Source of the DNA: Guyanagaster necrorhizus
Taxonomy: Eukaryota; Basidiomycota; Agaricomycetes; Agaricales; Physalacriaceae
Reading direction: 5' to 3'
DNA length: 64,000 bases
Assembly: GCF_019112545.1 (NCBI RefSeq)
Contig: NW_025064887.1
Span: 1,284,524 to 1,348,523 of the forward strand
In this document: piece by piece, positions 46,880 through 59,310 of the stretch
Layout of the letters: the number at the start of each line of letters is the position of its first letter
How positions within the stretch are numbered: position 1 is the stretch's first letter
Notes under the pieces: model-generated
What the model was told of the DNA's origin: nothing
Databases searched by the model: none
What the model saw: the letters and a program-made list of their open reading frames with translations, nothing else
Position numbers and translations under genes: made by a program

Positions 46880-48278
46880 ATATCGAATTTAGACTTGATC
46901 GTTCATTATTATTTTTCTCTGGCGCCTTTCCCATCTGTAACCCCTAGTATAATGTCATGACCCTGTAGCTACTGTACATATAACAGATGTCTTCTTTAAG
47001 TTTCCTTTGTTTATCTTGGGCCACATCGTTTTCCGAGCCTCCGCTTTTGGGCTGTCTTTACTCGATGTGGTGATCACCTCTTAGTCGGTTCTCGAGCTGC
47101 TGCTGACTTATATTTGGCTTTAGTTTCCGTGTCTTCAGTAACTCAAGATCCGTCGTGAAAACTTCCAAGGCCGCCCGATAACCATGAAGGGCTACACGAT
47201 TGTCTTTTAGGATATCTCCTACCTACCGCCCGTGGCCGTTGAACCAGCTCAGCAGCGCAACTTCTTGACGAAGCGTTATCGGGTTCGGGTTCACATGCTT
47301 GCCGAGTACATTTTTACATTTTTACATTTTCACATCCGTTACATCCGTCTCTTATGATCACCGTAACCCTTCCAAAAGGCCCCCACCACTCATATGTGCA
47401 TCTCTCCCGAGAAGCTCGCAATCGAAGCACCCTGACTTCGGGCAGCCCGCAAGTACATCATTGGATGCTTCCACGCTTTCGCTGGACCGGGCGGCTTCTC
47501 AGTTTAAATGCGCATCGATATGCACGATTATATATACATACACTCGTGGACGATAACAGGTCCGTGATTGGGATCATCTTGAGATCGCACCACGACCACG
47601 TTTTTATTTCCTTCGGTCGTTCTCCGGACAGTCTCAAAAAGGTTAGCAGGGATCCGATGCATTTTACATTAGGTCTGAATGAACAAGCTTCTTCATTTGT
47701 TTATATTCGTTAGTGTGATGTTCTCTCACGGCTGAGATAATTTGACATCTTTAGGAAAATATGATATCAAACACCTTTAGATAAACGGCCGAGGTGTCTC
47801 TTTGGTTATGGTTACGCTGGATGTTATGCACTAAGCCAACCAGATTTCTGATGATACTTGTCATATTAACAGAGTATTTGGGAAGACAAGTCCACCTCTT
47901 GCTATCTGTTGGCTCGCCTACGTCTTTGACAAAAACAAATCCCCCCATGGCGAGCATGAAGCAAAAACTGTTCAGGAACAAATAAATTACCCTATGCGCA
48001 ACGCTGACGGGACAATAGCCCTGAACAATAGGCTGTTACGATCGACGGTCTCCCCAAAGCACTTGAAAATGGGCAACACCAAGATGGATCACGTCATCGT
48101 CAACAGCCTGATCCTCTCAGAACAGCGCAGATGTTGCCTCTGACGGTTAATTCGGACTGTTGAGGAGGAGGTCAGAGTTCGTAGACACATTGGTTCAAGA
48201 TCACTAATGAAAGTACTTTACCTTGAGTCAACACTCGTTTTGCGAGCTAATCCACGGGTCGCATTGAAAAAAAAAAAC
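46880..48278. other. 1.4-kb intergenic region with a dispersed repeat
   Basis: No gene recognised. It includes the repeat at 47331-47427 and a short tandem run of TTTTTACA units near 47309-47330. A poly-A/T tract near 48266-48275 lies at the 3' end of the IML1 gene. Confidence 0.5.
47331..47427. repeat. dispersed repeat copy 2
   Basis: Second copy of the element at 26634-26731, same orientation. Flanking sequences differ, so copies moved or were duplicated independently of genes. Confidence 0.5.
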
Positions 48279-51200
48279 CTAGATACTCAATGGAGGAGGG
48301 TCCGGGGGATCATCAGGTCCTCGTCTGAGTAAAGCAATTTCCGTATCGTAGAACTTGTCCAGAGCCTCCTTATCCGAGCAAAAGTTATGCAGTTTAACTC
48401 TGATATCATCCGCTGCCGCAGCTGGACGCATTTCCTTGCCTCTCATCGTCGTGCCCATCCGTCCGGGACCCATCAGCCTATTCGTCAAGAACAGGAATCC
48501 CTGCGAACCACCCACCACTTGAATAAACGCGACGCCAGAGCGGTGCACGAACTGTGAGTACTTGTATGGTGACCTCCGGTACGAGTACACCACGTCAACT
48601 TGCTCTGGGTAGAGATCCGAAGCTTCGACGTCCAAGATGAATCCAAAGTTCCGTAAAAGGGCATACTCGAAGTAATGTGCGGTCTGAGTGCCCTCCGGCA
48701 CGCGACTCTGAAGATCGGGCACTATAGGTGGTGGCAGGGCTAGTCGTAATGGAAAACATGACTGGAACGCATTTCGATCTCGAATGTCGCTTATCTGAGT
48801 AACGTACGCCTCTACAAGTTTCAGTCCGTATCGCTCGATGGTCTTGTTCCACTGTCGGAGTTGGTCTTCGATGTATCTGCCTGTCGTGCCAATCCACTGA
48901 AGTTCGAAATGGAACACCGTGGCCGGGTTGTGGATGATATCATGGTGGAGAACGACAGTCTCTGCTTGGTCGCTCCGCTGCGTTCACAATGTCAGTCAAT
49001 GTCAGAGTGAGTGGGAACACTCCTCACCTTGGTGGTGTCGATATCAATGACCATACTTTGACTGAGAATTAACCTTTTCTTGGCTTGACGGACATGCTTC
49101 GGTCTGGCCACACTAGAAGGGTAGATACCGGCACGCAAGTTGGTTGCTTCCAATCGAGGACCAAACCACGAGCGCGGGGTGGAGGGTATAGCGTATTCAC
49201 CTATCAGACGGTAGAAGTAATGCCTAACGGATGGTCAACCAGCAGATAATTGTAAATAAGAGTTCGGACTGACCCATCTAAAAAGTTGTGATGCCCTCGG
49301 ACATGCTCGAACAACCCTTGTTCTTGGAGCCTTATTCCCCATTCTGTCCCTTGAGACCGAGACGAGACATCCCGGAATTCACGACAGAGCCAGGAGACGA
49401 AATCGAAGCCTGTGAAAGAGTCCGGATAGCGGGAGCGATGCCATTGATTATGCTTGATGGGAACACCGTCTTCTTCTCGCATGGCCTTGGCAATCGATGC
49501 AAGAGACATATCACCAATCTCCCGCTCGCTTTTCATCTTCTTGCGAAGAGGACCAGCAGCATGGATTTGATCCAACTGGTCCATCAGCGCGTTGTCGAGG
49601 ACGGAAGCCGCTGGTGAGTGTGTCGTTGGCAGGAATCGAACTGGAGGAGGCGCCTGCTTTTCATCAGGTGGCTGCCAGCGCACCTTGGTGAAATGCTCGG
49701 CCAGCTTTTCAATGCCCAAAATACGTATCTCTTCTTCGTTCAATGTTTCGCCCGCGGGACCAACGGAAACAGTGGGTAGCTTTACGGTGGGTATCACTAC
49801 AAACCGTGTTCTCCAATAACGAAGGGATTCGTTGAACTGGTGTTCGTACCCTGCGACAAGCATGTCCAATCTATACCATAAGAGCTGAGTGTGGGCAAGA
49901 AAGATATCAAATAATAAGAGTACTGACCGATTCCAGCCGTAATTCTCCAGGCCATGGGAGGTAAAGGTCGTCGATTGTTGTGTATAACCAACACCGAGCT
50001 TGGGCCATATCAAACATTCATAGTGGAAAGGTTGACTAGAGGGCATTCTTCGAACGTAACGTCTCACTTGAATAGCCTCTCCGGTGTACGAGATTCGATG
50101 AATCTCGTTGCTCATACTGAGGTAGACCGGATTGGCCGTGGACTTTAGAACTTCAGCCGCACCCCAAGGCTTGGGAATGTCGTCATCTGTGAGACCTACA
50201 AAAGACTGATGGCGTCGAAATGTAGACTTCTCCTCCTCCTCCTCCTCCATTCCGTTGACGTCCTGACTCTTCTGTTTTCTCTGTAACACAAACTGAAACC
50301 CTTGTGCCAGTCGGACGGCAGCCATGCCTCGCATAACTACAAGCGCCCAAGCACGACGTTGATCTTCTGCGTTTCCCTTCACCATAGGAGGCTTTACAAG
50401 ACACGAGCGCATTTCACCGGGGTCCACAACAAAGTCATATGAAAAGACATCGTACGCGTTCTCGAGCTCAGCCGTTGTGGGGAAGTACTCCACCGAAAGA
50501 GGTAAACATCCAGGTGTGACAATAGCCTTCCATTTGATCTCGTGCTTATAGGAAGGTTGAGGGAACGTGTGCTGCCATCGAGCGGCGAGGGATGATTGGA
50601 CATAAGAGACAATGGTTTGGGGGTTGGATGGATTGGCCCGCGAGCTAGGGGATGAAGAGGTCCATGAGGCGGTGATAGAGCTGGTCGTTCCGCGACGTTT
50701 TAGAATGGAGGGAAGATCATTTTTAGGAGAGCTACCTGTAGGTCGTCCCGATGGTCGTGGGGTGGAAAGAGTATCGTTTTCAAACATACGGTTTAAACTC
50801 GGACGAAGTATCCCTCTGCCTTTAATTGCCATTGGTTGAGGCACATGGGGTCCATGGTCCACCAGACTTGATGATGTGGAGACGGAAGAGGAAAGGGTGG
50901 GTGGCGATGATGTGGTATCTGTATGTGGCGTTGAAATCGCTGATGCTGACACAGTAGTTGTCTGAGGCTCAACAGGGCCGCTTCTGAATGGCTTGAACAA
51001 CCACGAAGGTGCGAATTTCGATGAAATTGATTCACGCGACGGGCTCTCCTTCTTTGTGCTCCTCTTTGAAGAGTAGGTAGATAAATTGGAACGTAGTGAA
51101 CGGATCGACGACTGAGATGGAGATGAAGTTCGGGTTTTTGCAAACAAAGCGGACGAGGATAGATCCGGAGTGTCTTCCGGCGGTAGTTCAGCAATGCAGA

Positions 51201-53255
51201 TTTTTGGACTTTCTTCGATGGGTGGGATTTTAGGGGCAACCAATGAGTTACGGTGAGAAGGGCGCTTTTCAGCCGTCATACGAGATGTGGAGGGTGGGCT
51301 TGCAGATGATGTAGCAGAATTACGATTGGCTGCCGGTGCCTGTTGCGATTTGCCGCGAAGTGTAAATACATCGTTGTCAAATCGGTGTGCTGCTTGAAGT
51401 GTGAGGGGGATGCCGCTACTGACGGCACCTTCATGGGGAGTGGGCTCAGGGTCGTCAGTTAGATACGGCACCTCAATGCTGGAAAGCACATCGTGTTCCA
51501 AAAGTCCCAGCATCTGTATTTCATGCATTTTGGCCTGGGCAATAAATCTGCAACTTGCTCAGAGAAAACTCGAACACTTTCATTATTCTCTCACCTGTCT
51601 TGGCGGAAGGGAAGGTCCTAGCCGACATAGATTAGCAACGAACGTTACACTGCCGTGAGTTTCGCACCATTTGCTTATCCCAAAAGGATACTGAGATCCA
51701 AAAAGGCTCCCACCAAAACGTGGCTTTCGTCCTCGCGTCATGCGAAGAATCGTCGTCCCCACCCCAGAGAGGGTCCATTTCACGAGACCCAGGGACAGCG
51801 ACTTTGGAGTCGGGCTGCACGCCTTGAAAACTAAAGATAGGACTCGAATGAAGGGGCGGTTTCTCGAGACAAATCAAATCTAGACCAAATCCTTGATCAA
51901 GCATCCGAGTAGTGGTAAGTCTAAGCAGGTGCTTGGAAACACGAAAATAGCCTGTTCCTGGGGTAATAAGCATGGTGGCAGCCCCGGTGAGAAGCAGAGA
52001 ACGATCAATATAATGGGTTTCCGCCGGATTTAGCCCGAGGTTCAACGCCTCGAGGATCGGACCATCATGGGCGTAAGAAAGACGACCGACTAGGCGGACT
52101 TGCTCTGATGACCCGGAGCTGCCCTCCAGATGTGCCCGGTGGTAATGGTGGGTGAGCAGGATGTCGCGTTGAAAATCCCAGAATGAATTCTTGAGACTGA
52201 CAAGCGTTGGCTTCCACTCGTATATCACTTCAAGGTCCGTTATGACCTTATAAAAGTCTTTATACCACTGGCCACGGTCATCTCGTCGCAATGGGCCTGC
52301 TGCATAGTCAATCTCGGACTCATCATAATAGACGCGAGATATGAGGGCGATAGTGACGGTATGGTTTGTGCCGGCTTCTTTCCATTTAGCGAAAAGCGAA
52401 GGAAGAAATGAGTGAACGATTTTCTCATTATAACGTTCGCCATCTCCGGCAAACTCCCAGAGTTCTCGGCAGACTTGGATAAAGATGGTCACTTTGGCTG
52501 ATAAAGAGCGATATATCGCCTTAGTCCGAGATGTCATGCAAGCGGCAGATACCTGGAATACATCGTCAGATGAATTAATCGTCAGCGGGCTGAAGACTGA
52601 CTTTTTTACCGTCAACGAAAATACATTGTATCTTGGCGACACCACTCCCTATGAAATTGACTTCCTGATCCGTGTAAACACACTGCCCAGCGAGATGCTC
52701 GCCAAGGCGCCACATTTCATTTCGTCCCATATATTGATCCTGAAATATGAATTCTACGTAGTCGGCACAGTGCAGCTCCCTATCAACCTAGAAACATTTA
52801 TCCACGAATAGCCAACAGTTCCGGCATGACATACCTTTATCAAAGTGACCTCGCCATTGTTCCTCACGCCGAAGGATTCTGCAAGCGGTTTAGGTACAGA
52901 AATCTATCAAGCCATCAAGAGACGATACAGAATCTACGAGAATCACGCGCACCTGCAGCTGAGGCTTATTTGACCCATCATCCTTCGGTACGATGAAGAA
53001 AAAGGACTCGTTCATGCCATTAGCAGTTACGCTAATCATCTCGCCCTCCGTTATGCCTGGCCAACGTGCATGATTAAATGTGACATTCTGGTTATCCTTT
53101 GGATCGTGCACCCATGAATTGAGCACAACGGTGTCCCCGATTTCCAAAGGCGGGCATGGGACTGGTGGAGGCACAGGCCTGAGGAGAGATTGGGCGGTAT
53201 TCGACCTTCTGCGATTGAACTGAGGCTGCTGGGATTCTGCACGGGAGGTGCTCAT
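48279..53255 (-). CDS. IML1: Iml1/DEPDC5, SEACIT (GATOR1) GTPase-activating subunit
   Basis: The start (53255) gives MSTSRAESQQPQF, then PLEIGDTVVLNSWVHD. Next exons read ESFGVRNNGEVTLIK and VEFIFQDQYMGRNEMWRLGE. The long exon 52560-51660 has the family hallmark AIYRSLSAKVTIFIQVCREL, WEFAGDGERYNEKIVHSFLP and NHTVTIALISRVYYDESE. After short exons (DLPFRQDR, FIAQAKMHEIQMLGLLEHD) a Ser-rich insert follows, then HEIKWKAIVTPGCLPLSVEY and YDFVVDPGEMRSCL. A DEP domain reads WHRSRYPDSFTGFDFVSWLC and GLFEHVRGHHNFLDG. The C-terminal exon 48958-48279 has FHFELQWIGTTGRYIEDQL. Iml1 is the catalytic GAP for Gtr1/RagA on the vacuole and turns TORC1 off when amino acids are scarce. An upstream in-frame ATG at 53297 is possible. 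No lesion seen, and introns are short GT-AG. Confidence 0.93.
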
Positions 53256-54140
53256 GAATATACCATCAGCATGGACGTGATAGTATGTGTTCGACAATAG
53301 ACAGAGAGTAGCTGTAATGACGGGATCAGTGGCAGTGCCGTCCTATTTCCCTTGGAGGTTTCCGCCAAATAGACCTGAACTTGAAGCTTTGAAGCTCACA
53401 TGTAAACCGCAAGTGGGTATAGATACACTACAAAGTTGGATTTGACAGCGTAATTCTGGCTATGATTCATGAGTACTGAGTTTTTCTGAGGTTCCCAAAT
53501 CCCAGTGGAATAAAGAAAGCAAGAGCACTTTCGGCCCCTTTCTCGGCACATGATCGGCATTCTTTCAATCGACCCAGAAAGATTCGTGGACGGTCAAATG
53601 AACCACAGTCGTTTTTTCAAGAAAGGGGATGGAACCGCAGAAAGTGATTGACGCAATATATTCCCCGCGTTTACGTAACCGACAACGTGTCTGACGTTGC
53701 GCGACTCCTGAAATCCTAAATAGGTACTCGCGCGTCGGTGAATCACGGAAGAAGGCGGGAAGAGAAGGACTAAGGAGAGCGAGATACGACGTCCCGAGAC
53801 GATATGCTTGGTATAAAACCCATATTATTTAGTCCTTAACATAAAATACTCTCTGATATTATTGTTTCCTGTGTTGGGCTTTTCAATTTTTAGGACGAGA
53901 AACGGAATGTCGATCTTTGTCAAATTTAGATGCATATGATGCTCTTGTCACGGTCAATTATCACCGAAGGTGCCTCGCGGAACTTACATAAACCATCTCT
54001 AACATTTTTATTTAATGTCTCAACTTTTACTGAAAGTAGACCATTGCGGCCTCGCTGCCTTTGTTGTCTTTCCTTAAGCTCCTATTTCCCTCTTTCAGTC
54101 TTTCCTTCACTGAGTACGCGACTTTTTTTTTGCCACTATC
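53256..54140. other. divergent intergenic region
   Basis: Lies between the 5' ends of IML1 (minus) and the membrane-protein gene (plus) and must carry both promoters. No other gene or repeat recognised. Confidence 0.5.
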
Positions 54141-55666
54141 ATGTCGACATGCAGTCAAACCCCCACTGGTACCCAGAGTAGTGTTATCTCTACCCAAGTC
54201 GTCTCGACATCTGTTGGATCAGTCGTTTCCTCCATCCCAACTCTTACAAGCACTGCTGTGACGACAGTTTGCGCCGAGTCCAATTCTACTCTGTGTTTGT
54301 CCTCGACTACTTCTGTAGTAAGAGAGACGACGCTATGTGAGTTTCAAGTTCCTCTTGATCTTATTAAAATGGCGCTAAGATAGTACCTAGATGGAACTAC
54401 CACCATCTTTACTTCAGTCCCAGTAACATCAGAATCCGCCGTTTCTACAGTATACACTACATTATACGGGACTGTTTGCTCGCCCCTCGATACTACTACG
54501 ACTGGAACTGATACGACCACCACACCAACTACAACCAGTACAACAAGCACGACGTCAACAACATCTCCCACGACCACGACCACGACCACAACATCATCTT
54601 CAACATCGACCTCTACTTTTGTTACCGTCTCGACACCTTCGACTGTCATTACCTCCTCAACATCTGTAACTTTAGCTGGTGGCGAAATCACGGTTTCAGT
54701 AGTAACACTCACCTCTACACTAGCCGCTACCACAATAACTTCCGCAGGCGGGGCCATCGCTACATCTACAGCCGCTTCCAGTAGTTCCAGTAATGTTGGC
54801 GCTATAGTCGGGGGAGTGGTGGGTGGCGTCTGTGGCCTCGCCTTACTAGCTCTTCTCATCTGGTGTGTTCTGTAAGTATTTCTTATACTGAAACACACAG
54901 CATCTGATGAGCTGTGCACAGAAAACGTCGTAAGAGATGGGACGACATCTTCGATGATCTTGACGATCAGATGCCTGCCAACACTGGTACGGGAGGCAAC
55001 GAAGGATTTTCCCTCGGACGGGATTTGGACGTGGAGCCCAAACCGTACGAGTATGGGACCGTCGGTGGAAACACATATCCGTCCCTCAATGGTGTTTCAC
55101 CACCACAATCACCTTCAATGGCTGGACAGCCGATGATGCCGACGTACACTGACCATGGGTACGACCAACAGGGGTTGCAAGCCATTTCACCGTTAAGCGT
55201 GCTTCCCATGGGCGCGGCGGCGCCGGTGGGGCAGCAGCGACGCATGTCGTCTCAGAGCGGAGAGCCTTCCCGGACGCCTTCGGTTGGTCCTGACAACATT
55301 GCTGGTGCGGCCTCTTCCTCACGTCCCACATCGTCGGATTCGGGATACTTCAGTCGGGCTCAGGCTGAGCGTCGCTTGCGTATCGTCAATCAAGATAACG
55401 CTCCGGCTGGACAGAGGGCATCCGTGATGAGCAGCCAGGCGGCAGATATTAATTCGAGTGAGGGGGTGATTGAAGGGGGTGATGCGAGTGGTTCTGGAGG
55501 AGGAGTCACGAAGGGAAGACGCAGGAGTTCGGCAACGGCAGCGACAGGTGGGAAGGCTGATATGGTGCGTCTGGATGGGGCGCGGGCGCGACAAGAAGCG
55601 GAAGCCTCGGCCGCTTTGCATCATGGTCACGGGGAGCTTCCTCCGCCTGCTTACTCTGAGAGTTGA
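54141..55666 (+). CDS. Ser/Thr-rich single-pass membrane protein (Mid2-like layout)
   Basis: Three exons. The ectodomain is dominated by Ser/Thr, with a Thr-rich core around 54500-54620 (TTTTTTTTSSSTSTST), expected to be heavily O-mannosylated. One membrane helix follows: VGAIVGGVVGGVCGLALLAL. It is interrupted just after WCVL by an intron, then comes a basic stop-transfer KRRKRWDD. The cytosolic tail of about 240 residues is Gly/Ser-rich and ends in LPPPAYSES, whose PPAY matches the PPxY motif bound by WW domains such as Rsp5-type ligases. This plan is that of Wsc/Mid2-type wall sensors and many uncharacterised mushroom proteins. No cleavable signal peptide is obvious after MSTCSQ, so the helix may act as signal anchor. 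The function is inferred only from the layout. Confidence 0.75.
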
Positions 55667-56079
55667 GAGTTAAAAACAATACCGACGCATTCGGGATTGC
55701 TTTTTAGTACCTTGCATTGTTTTTTTTTGGTGTTTGACTGCATTTATGACTTATTTTAACTAACTGTGTATTATCGTACGTTCGCTTACCTTATTATTAT
55801 CTCGCGCTACCTTCCATCACTTTATGATTGCACCCAGGTCCTTCCAGAAGTCCTTGCCTGGCCCAAGCTCGAGCAATACCAGAACATGACATAAGAGTCA
55901 ACTCAACCCAAACTCGGCTCGGGGAGTTAGCATGGAGGAGGTGATGTCCTATTTTGGCAAATCGGGTTTCGAGCAGTCTCTGCGAGAATCAAGGGGTCAC
56001 TTTGTCATCCACCTCGTACCGTCCGTGTCAGTCAAGTGCCAGGCTTTTCCAGTTGACGATTCCAGACCAGACTTGTCCG
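55667..56079. other. intergenic upstream of NAA10
   Basis: T-rich 3' flank of the membrane-protein gene, then the presumed NAA10 promoter. No gene recognised. Confidence 0.45.
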
Positions 56080-56878
56080 ATGAACATCCGTCTAGCAAGG
56101 GTGCGTGTATACTCTCCATGGACATATAGTGCACAAGATCCCGATATTCCCTCCGTCTACTAGGTGAGTTCTTCTTCACACATCACCTGCGCCAGTACCG
56201 ACTGTACTAGATTGATGACCTCAGCGGCATGCAAGCAGCCAACCTCATCAACCTCCCGGAAAACTACGTTATGAAATTCTGTTCGCACTTAGTTTCCCCA
56301 CACGGGACATGCAGCTCATATGATCGTTGCTTAGGGATGTATCATCTCTTGACGTGGCCACAGATATCATTCGTCGCGGAGAATGGAGAGGGAAAGATTG
56401 TCGGATATGTACTGGCGAAAATGTGAGTTCGGTCACTGTTCGTGCCTGCGAGCTGCTGCTGAGGTGTCCCTTCAAGTGACGACGAGACCACGGATGCGAA
56501 CTCAGCCGAGGTGCATGGGCACGTCAATTCGATATCAGTGCTACGGTCGTATAGGCGACTAGGGTTAGCGCGACGGCTGATGATGTTATCGCGTGAGTTC
56601 AGTCAGCTTTCAACTGGATGCGGTTTTTCACACTAGTATGCAGAGGAAGCAATGTTGACTGTGTACAATGCATCATACGTCTCATTACATGTTCGGAAAT
56701 CCAACAAGGCCGCTATTGGACTGTATAAAGACACATTAGGATTCTCAGTGGCGGACATAGAAAAGAAATATTGTGCGCTGTCTTTGCACGTACTCGTACT
56801 ACCGGTCACTAACTGTAATGTTGTTCAGATGGCGATGGTGAGGATGCTTTATCCATGAAGCTCTACCTGAAGCGGTAG
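56080..56878 (+). CDS. ARD1: NatA catalytic subunit, N-alpha-acetyltransferase Naa10/Ard1
   Basis: Six exons. Exon 1 (56080-56100) encodes MNIRLAR. Exon 2, from 56211, encodes [20 protein letters not shown] and MKF. The next has [20 protein letters not shown] and IVGYVLAK. Then come an acidic loop ([15 protein letters not shown]), [20 protein letters not shown] with the acetyl-CoA loop RRLGLA, then [27 protein letters not shown], and [17 protein letters not shown] to TAG at 56876-56878. Each block matches Naa10, which with Naa15 acetylates Ser, Ala, Thr, Gly, Cys or Val N-termini after Met removal. The very short first exon and 110-bp first intron make the start easy to misannotate. No disabling change is seen. 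Introns make up over one third of the gene. Confidence 0.92.
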
Positions 56879-57532
56879 TGTGGCCTATTCTTAGTAAAAC
56901 AAGCAATATATAGAATGTACAAAAACTGTATTTTTTCGGCCACGGTGGAGTACATGGTAAGTAAAATGACATTAGGTTTGAAACCTGGCGAAGAGTGGGT
57001 GAGGACGACGTCAAGGAACAAAAGAATAGTAAAAGAAGGATAAAGGTCTCAGCCTCGCCTTTAATTCCCCATTCGCGCCCTGCCATCTAGCCACCTCAAT
57101 GAGGGACAAAGATACCCTGACGATATAGGACTCAATGCTGAGCGGGGCGCGTTCTTTTACCAGGATTATCTTCATCGACCATGTAAAGGGAATAGATTCA
57201 AGCAAAGGACTCACAGTACATGATGGGTAACGACATATGATATGTAGAACTGCTCCAGGTGATCCTGCGTCCTTGCCCCTCAACCAATGGGAGGAACGTC
57301 AGCAAAGATTGTTTTTGAGAGTCCGGTATCCTCTTCGACGCTTGTCTGGACCATCCACCTGATGATGAATACCTGCAGAGGCAGTAGACAGATGGTAATT
57401 ATGCCGTCGTGGGTTTTTGTAAAAGACAAAAAAAATGGGACGATCGGTCTATATAGGGAAACTTTTAAACTCCGACCAAATTTGGATGCGACATTCTCGA
57501 TATATCGGTTTACTAACGACCAGAAGGCGGGC
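56879..57532. other. intergenic between NAA10 and MRP51
   Basis: No gene recognised. The open frame of MRP51 extends upstream to 57287, but that part lacks family similarity and the conserved N-terminus begins at 57533. Confidence 0.5.
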
Positions 57533-58999
57533 ATGTCCGTGCACCCGCCTGCATCACCATTCTCACAACTTCTTCGTCGCTCGCAGTTCGCATCTTTCGA
57601 CCCGTCAATACGACAGACTTACTTGTCGCCGGCTCCCCACGCTAACCGTGGCGATTGGGGTCTCAAGCGTCCCATTCCCGTCCGACGCAGAAATGCCTAT
57701 ATCACGTTAGCGGCACCTTATGAGGCGCGGCAGCAGTTCACAGAATGGACTCGTGGAGAATCGCAAGTGCGGTTCATTCGCCGCTTCGAAGAGATGGATA
57801 CCCTGCCCAAGATGGCTCCTTCATCGTCGTGGTCCCAGAATCAGGGCTCGAAAACGCTGAAAGAATGGATGGTGGATTCCGAGTTTGGGACAATGGAGGA
57901 GCGCCCGGATGCTACAGAGGGGTGGACACAGAAGGAAAAGGCGGAGAAGGCGCTGGATTTCTCCAAGACGCCATTCGACGAGAATCTGCCTGGTCTAGGG
58001 CGGAAAGGGCCTGGCGCATACGGAGCAAACGCGAACCCAGAAAATCTGTCGAATCTCAGTCCAAATTTCATGGCCATGACTTCAAAGGAATTCGAACGGT
58101 ATCTCAAAACGCTGCGCGGCTTGCGTCCCGCTTTTGTCGAGTTCGTCAGGAAAGCCAAGAAGGCCGATAAACGTCTCAAAAAAAAAACTCTGTACGAACT
58201 CGCGCAAAAGGGCGAAACGCCCCTGCTCAACAACGTGAATGTCGCTACCGTACCACTTCCTCCGGTAACCCCCAAGTACCAGCCCAATTTGCACCGGAAG
58301 TTCATCGAAGCAATCACCCACGACAAGTTCACAGATCGTGACGCTCGGGAAATCGAGCCTCAGCCACATCCTGTTGGCGGCTTACTCTATTCCCATCCCA
58401 CCAAGCTCCACTCTCATCTCATGTCTGACCTGCAGCCTGGTATCATACTGCAAGCAAACACTGGCTCAGCCGGTCAAGCTGCTCATATCGGTGCTATCAG
58501 GAGTCAAATCAAGCCCGGTTTCATGACCAGCTTCGGTGGGCTCAAGGCCAAGCTGGAGGGATTACCTGCTGGGAAGCAAGTTCTCTACGACGTCAACCGG
58601 GTTAACCCTATGAGACGCCACGAAATCGATTTATCGACCGCCCCCATGCGTATCATCCCTGGAAGCGTCATCGTCGATACTCCTCCTCGGACCGTGGGCA
58701 GAAACCCAGCTGGTATCAAGGGCGTGAGGATTCAAGCCTCAGTCACCACGGATTCTGCGTACAAGACGCTCACCAACTTCCATTGGCCGGGAAGCGATGA
58801 TTATATGTGTGCTGATCCGCCAGAGTTGGATAGGAAGGAACAAGCACTGATGCAGTCACCTGTGGAGTTGCGAAGTGAGAGGCGGGTTTCCAAGGAGGTG
58901 ACAAAAAAGCATCAGGCTGCTGTCTTGGATTCCCTCAAATATCTTTCGACCTCTCGTTCTAGGCCAGCTCGCAAGATACGGCTAGAAGAGGAGCCGTAG
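57533..58999 (+). CDS. MRP51: mitochondrial small-subunit ribosomal protein Mrp51
   Basis: A single exon of 488 codons. The start at 57533 (MSVHPPASPFSQLLRRSQFA) leads straight into the family block SFDPSIRQTYLSPAPHANRG, DWGLKRPIPVRRRNAYITL, EARQQFTEWTRGESQVRFIR RFEEMD (broken here for length). This is the fungal Mrp51 layout (mitochondrial 37S subunit, bS1m-like position). The central part is charged, with a Lys-rich run (KKADKRLKKKT). The C-terminal half has a second conserved region (VGGLLYSHPTKLHSHLMSDL, then PGFMTSFGGLKAKLEGLP). It supports mitochondrial translation. The lack of introns contrasts with all neighbours. An in-frame ATG at 57287 is rejected because the extra 82 residues look non-coding. 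Confidence 0.88.
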   Translation: MSVHPPASPFSQLLRRSQFASFDPSIRQTYLSPAPHANRGDWGLKRPIPVRRRNAYITLAAPYEARQQFTEWTRGESQVRFIRRFEEMDTLPKMAPSSSWSQNQGSKTLKEWMVDSEFGTMEERPDATEGWTQKEKAEKALDFSKTPFDENLPGLGRKGPGAYGANANPENLSNLSPNFMAMTSKEFERYLKTLRGLRPAFVEFVRKAKKADKRLKKKTLYELAQKGETPLLNNVNVATVPLPPVTPKYQPNLHRKFIEAITHDKFTDRDAREIEPQPHPVGGLLYSHPTKLHSHLMSDLQPGIILQANTGSAGQAAHIGAIRSQIKPGFMTSFGGLKAKLEGLPAGKQVLYDVNRVNPMRRHEIDLSTAPMRIIPGSVIVDTPPRTVGRNPAGIKGVRIQASVTTDSAYKTLTNFHWPGSDDYMCADPPELDRKEQALMQSPVELRSERRVSKEVTKKHQAAVLDSLKYLSTSRSRPARKIRLEEEP

Positions 59000-59180
59000 A
59001 CAATCAGTTTATCGTTATCATGTAATGTACGGTCCTCATCTACTTGACGTGCAAGAAATAATGAGCATAATAAGTACAAGGCTGTAAGACGACATATCAT
59101 ACCAGTGACGTCGTAGGTTTTTAAGTCCCTTCCCGATAGAATGTGCTCGTATCGAAGCCTTAGTTACCTTTTGCCGAGTG

Positions 59181-59310
59181 TCCGCACAACGAAGGCGCTA
59201 TCCTGCACCTTCTTTCCTTTCCAGAATCATTCCTTCGTGGCGCCTCGCCGGACTCGGCGTCATGTTACTTATCGCAAATCAGTCTTAGTATTCGTTTTCT
59301 CAGAAGCAAC
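59181..59310. repeat. direct repeat family R, copy 1
   Basis: About 130 bp resembling 63521-63648 in the same orientation. Shared strings include GGCGCTATCC, GAATCATTCCTT, GCGTCATGTT/CCTCATGTT, TTATCGCA and TTCGTTT. The two copies flank the LTR element region at a distance of 4.3 kb. Nature unknown. Confidence 0.55.

Noticed and set aside
54344..54919. Minus frame with a poly-valine stretch
   Set aside because: Antisense of the Thr-rich repeat in the membrane-protein gene.
57287..57532. N-terminal extension of the MRP51 frame
   Set aside because: Family similarity begins at MSVHPP; the extension is low in similarity and probably 5' untranslated sequence.
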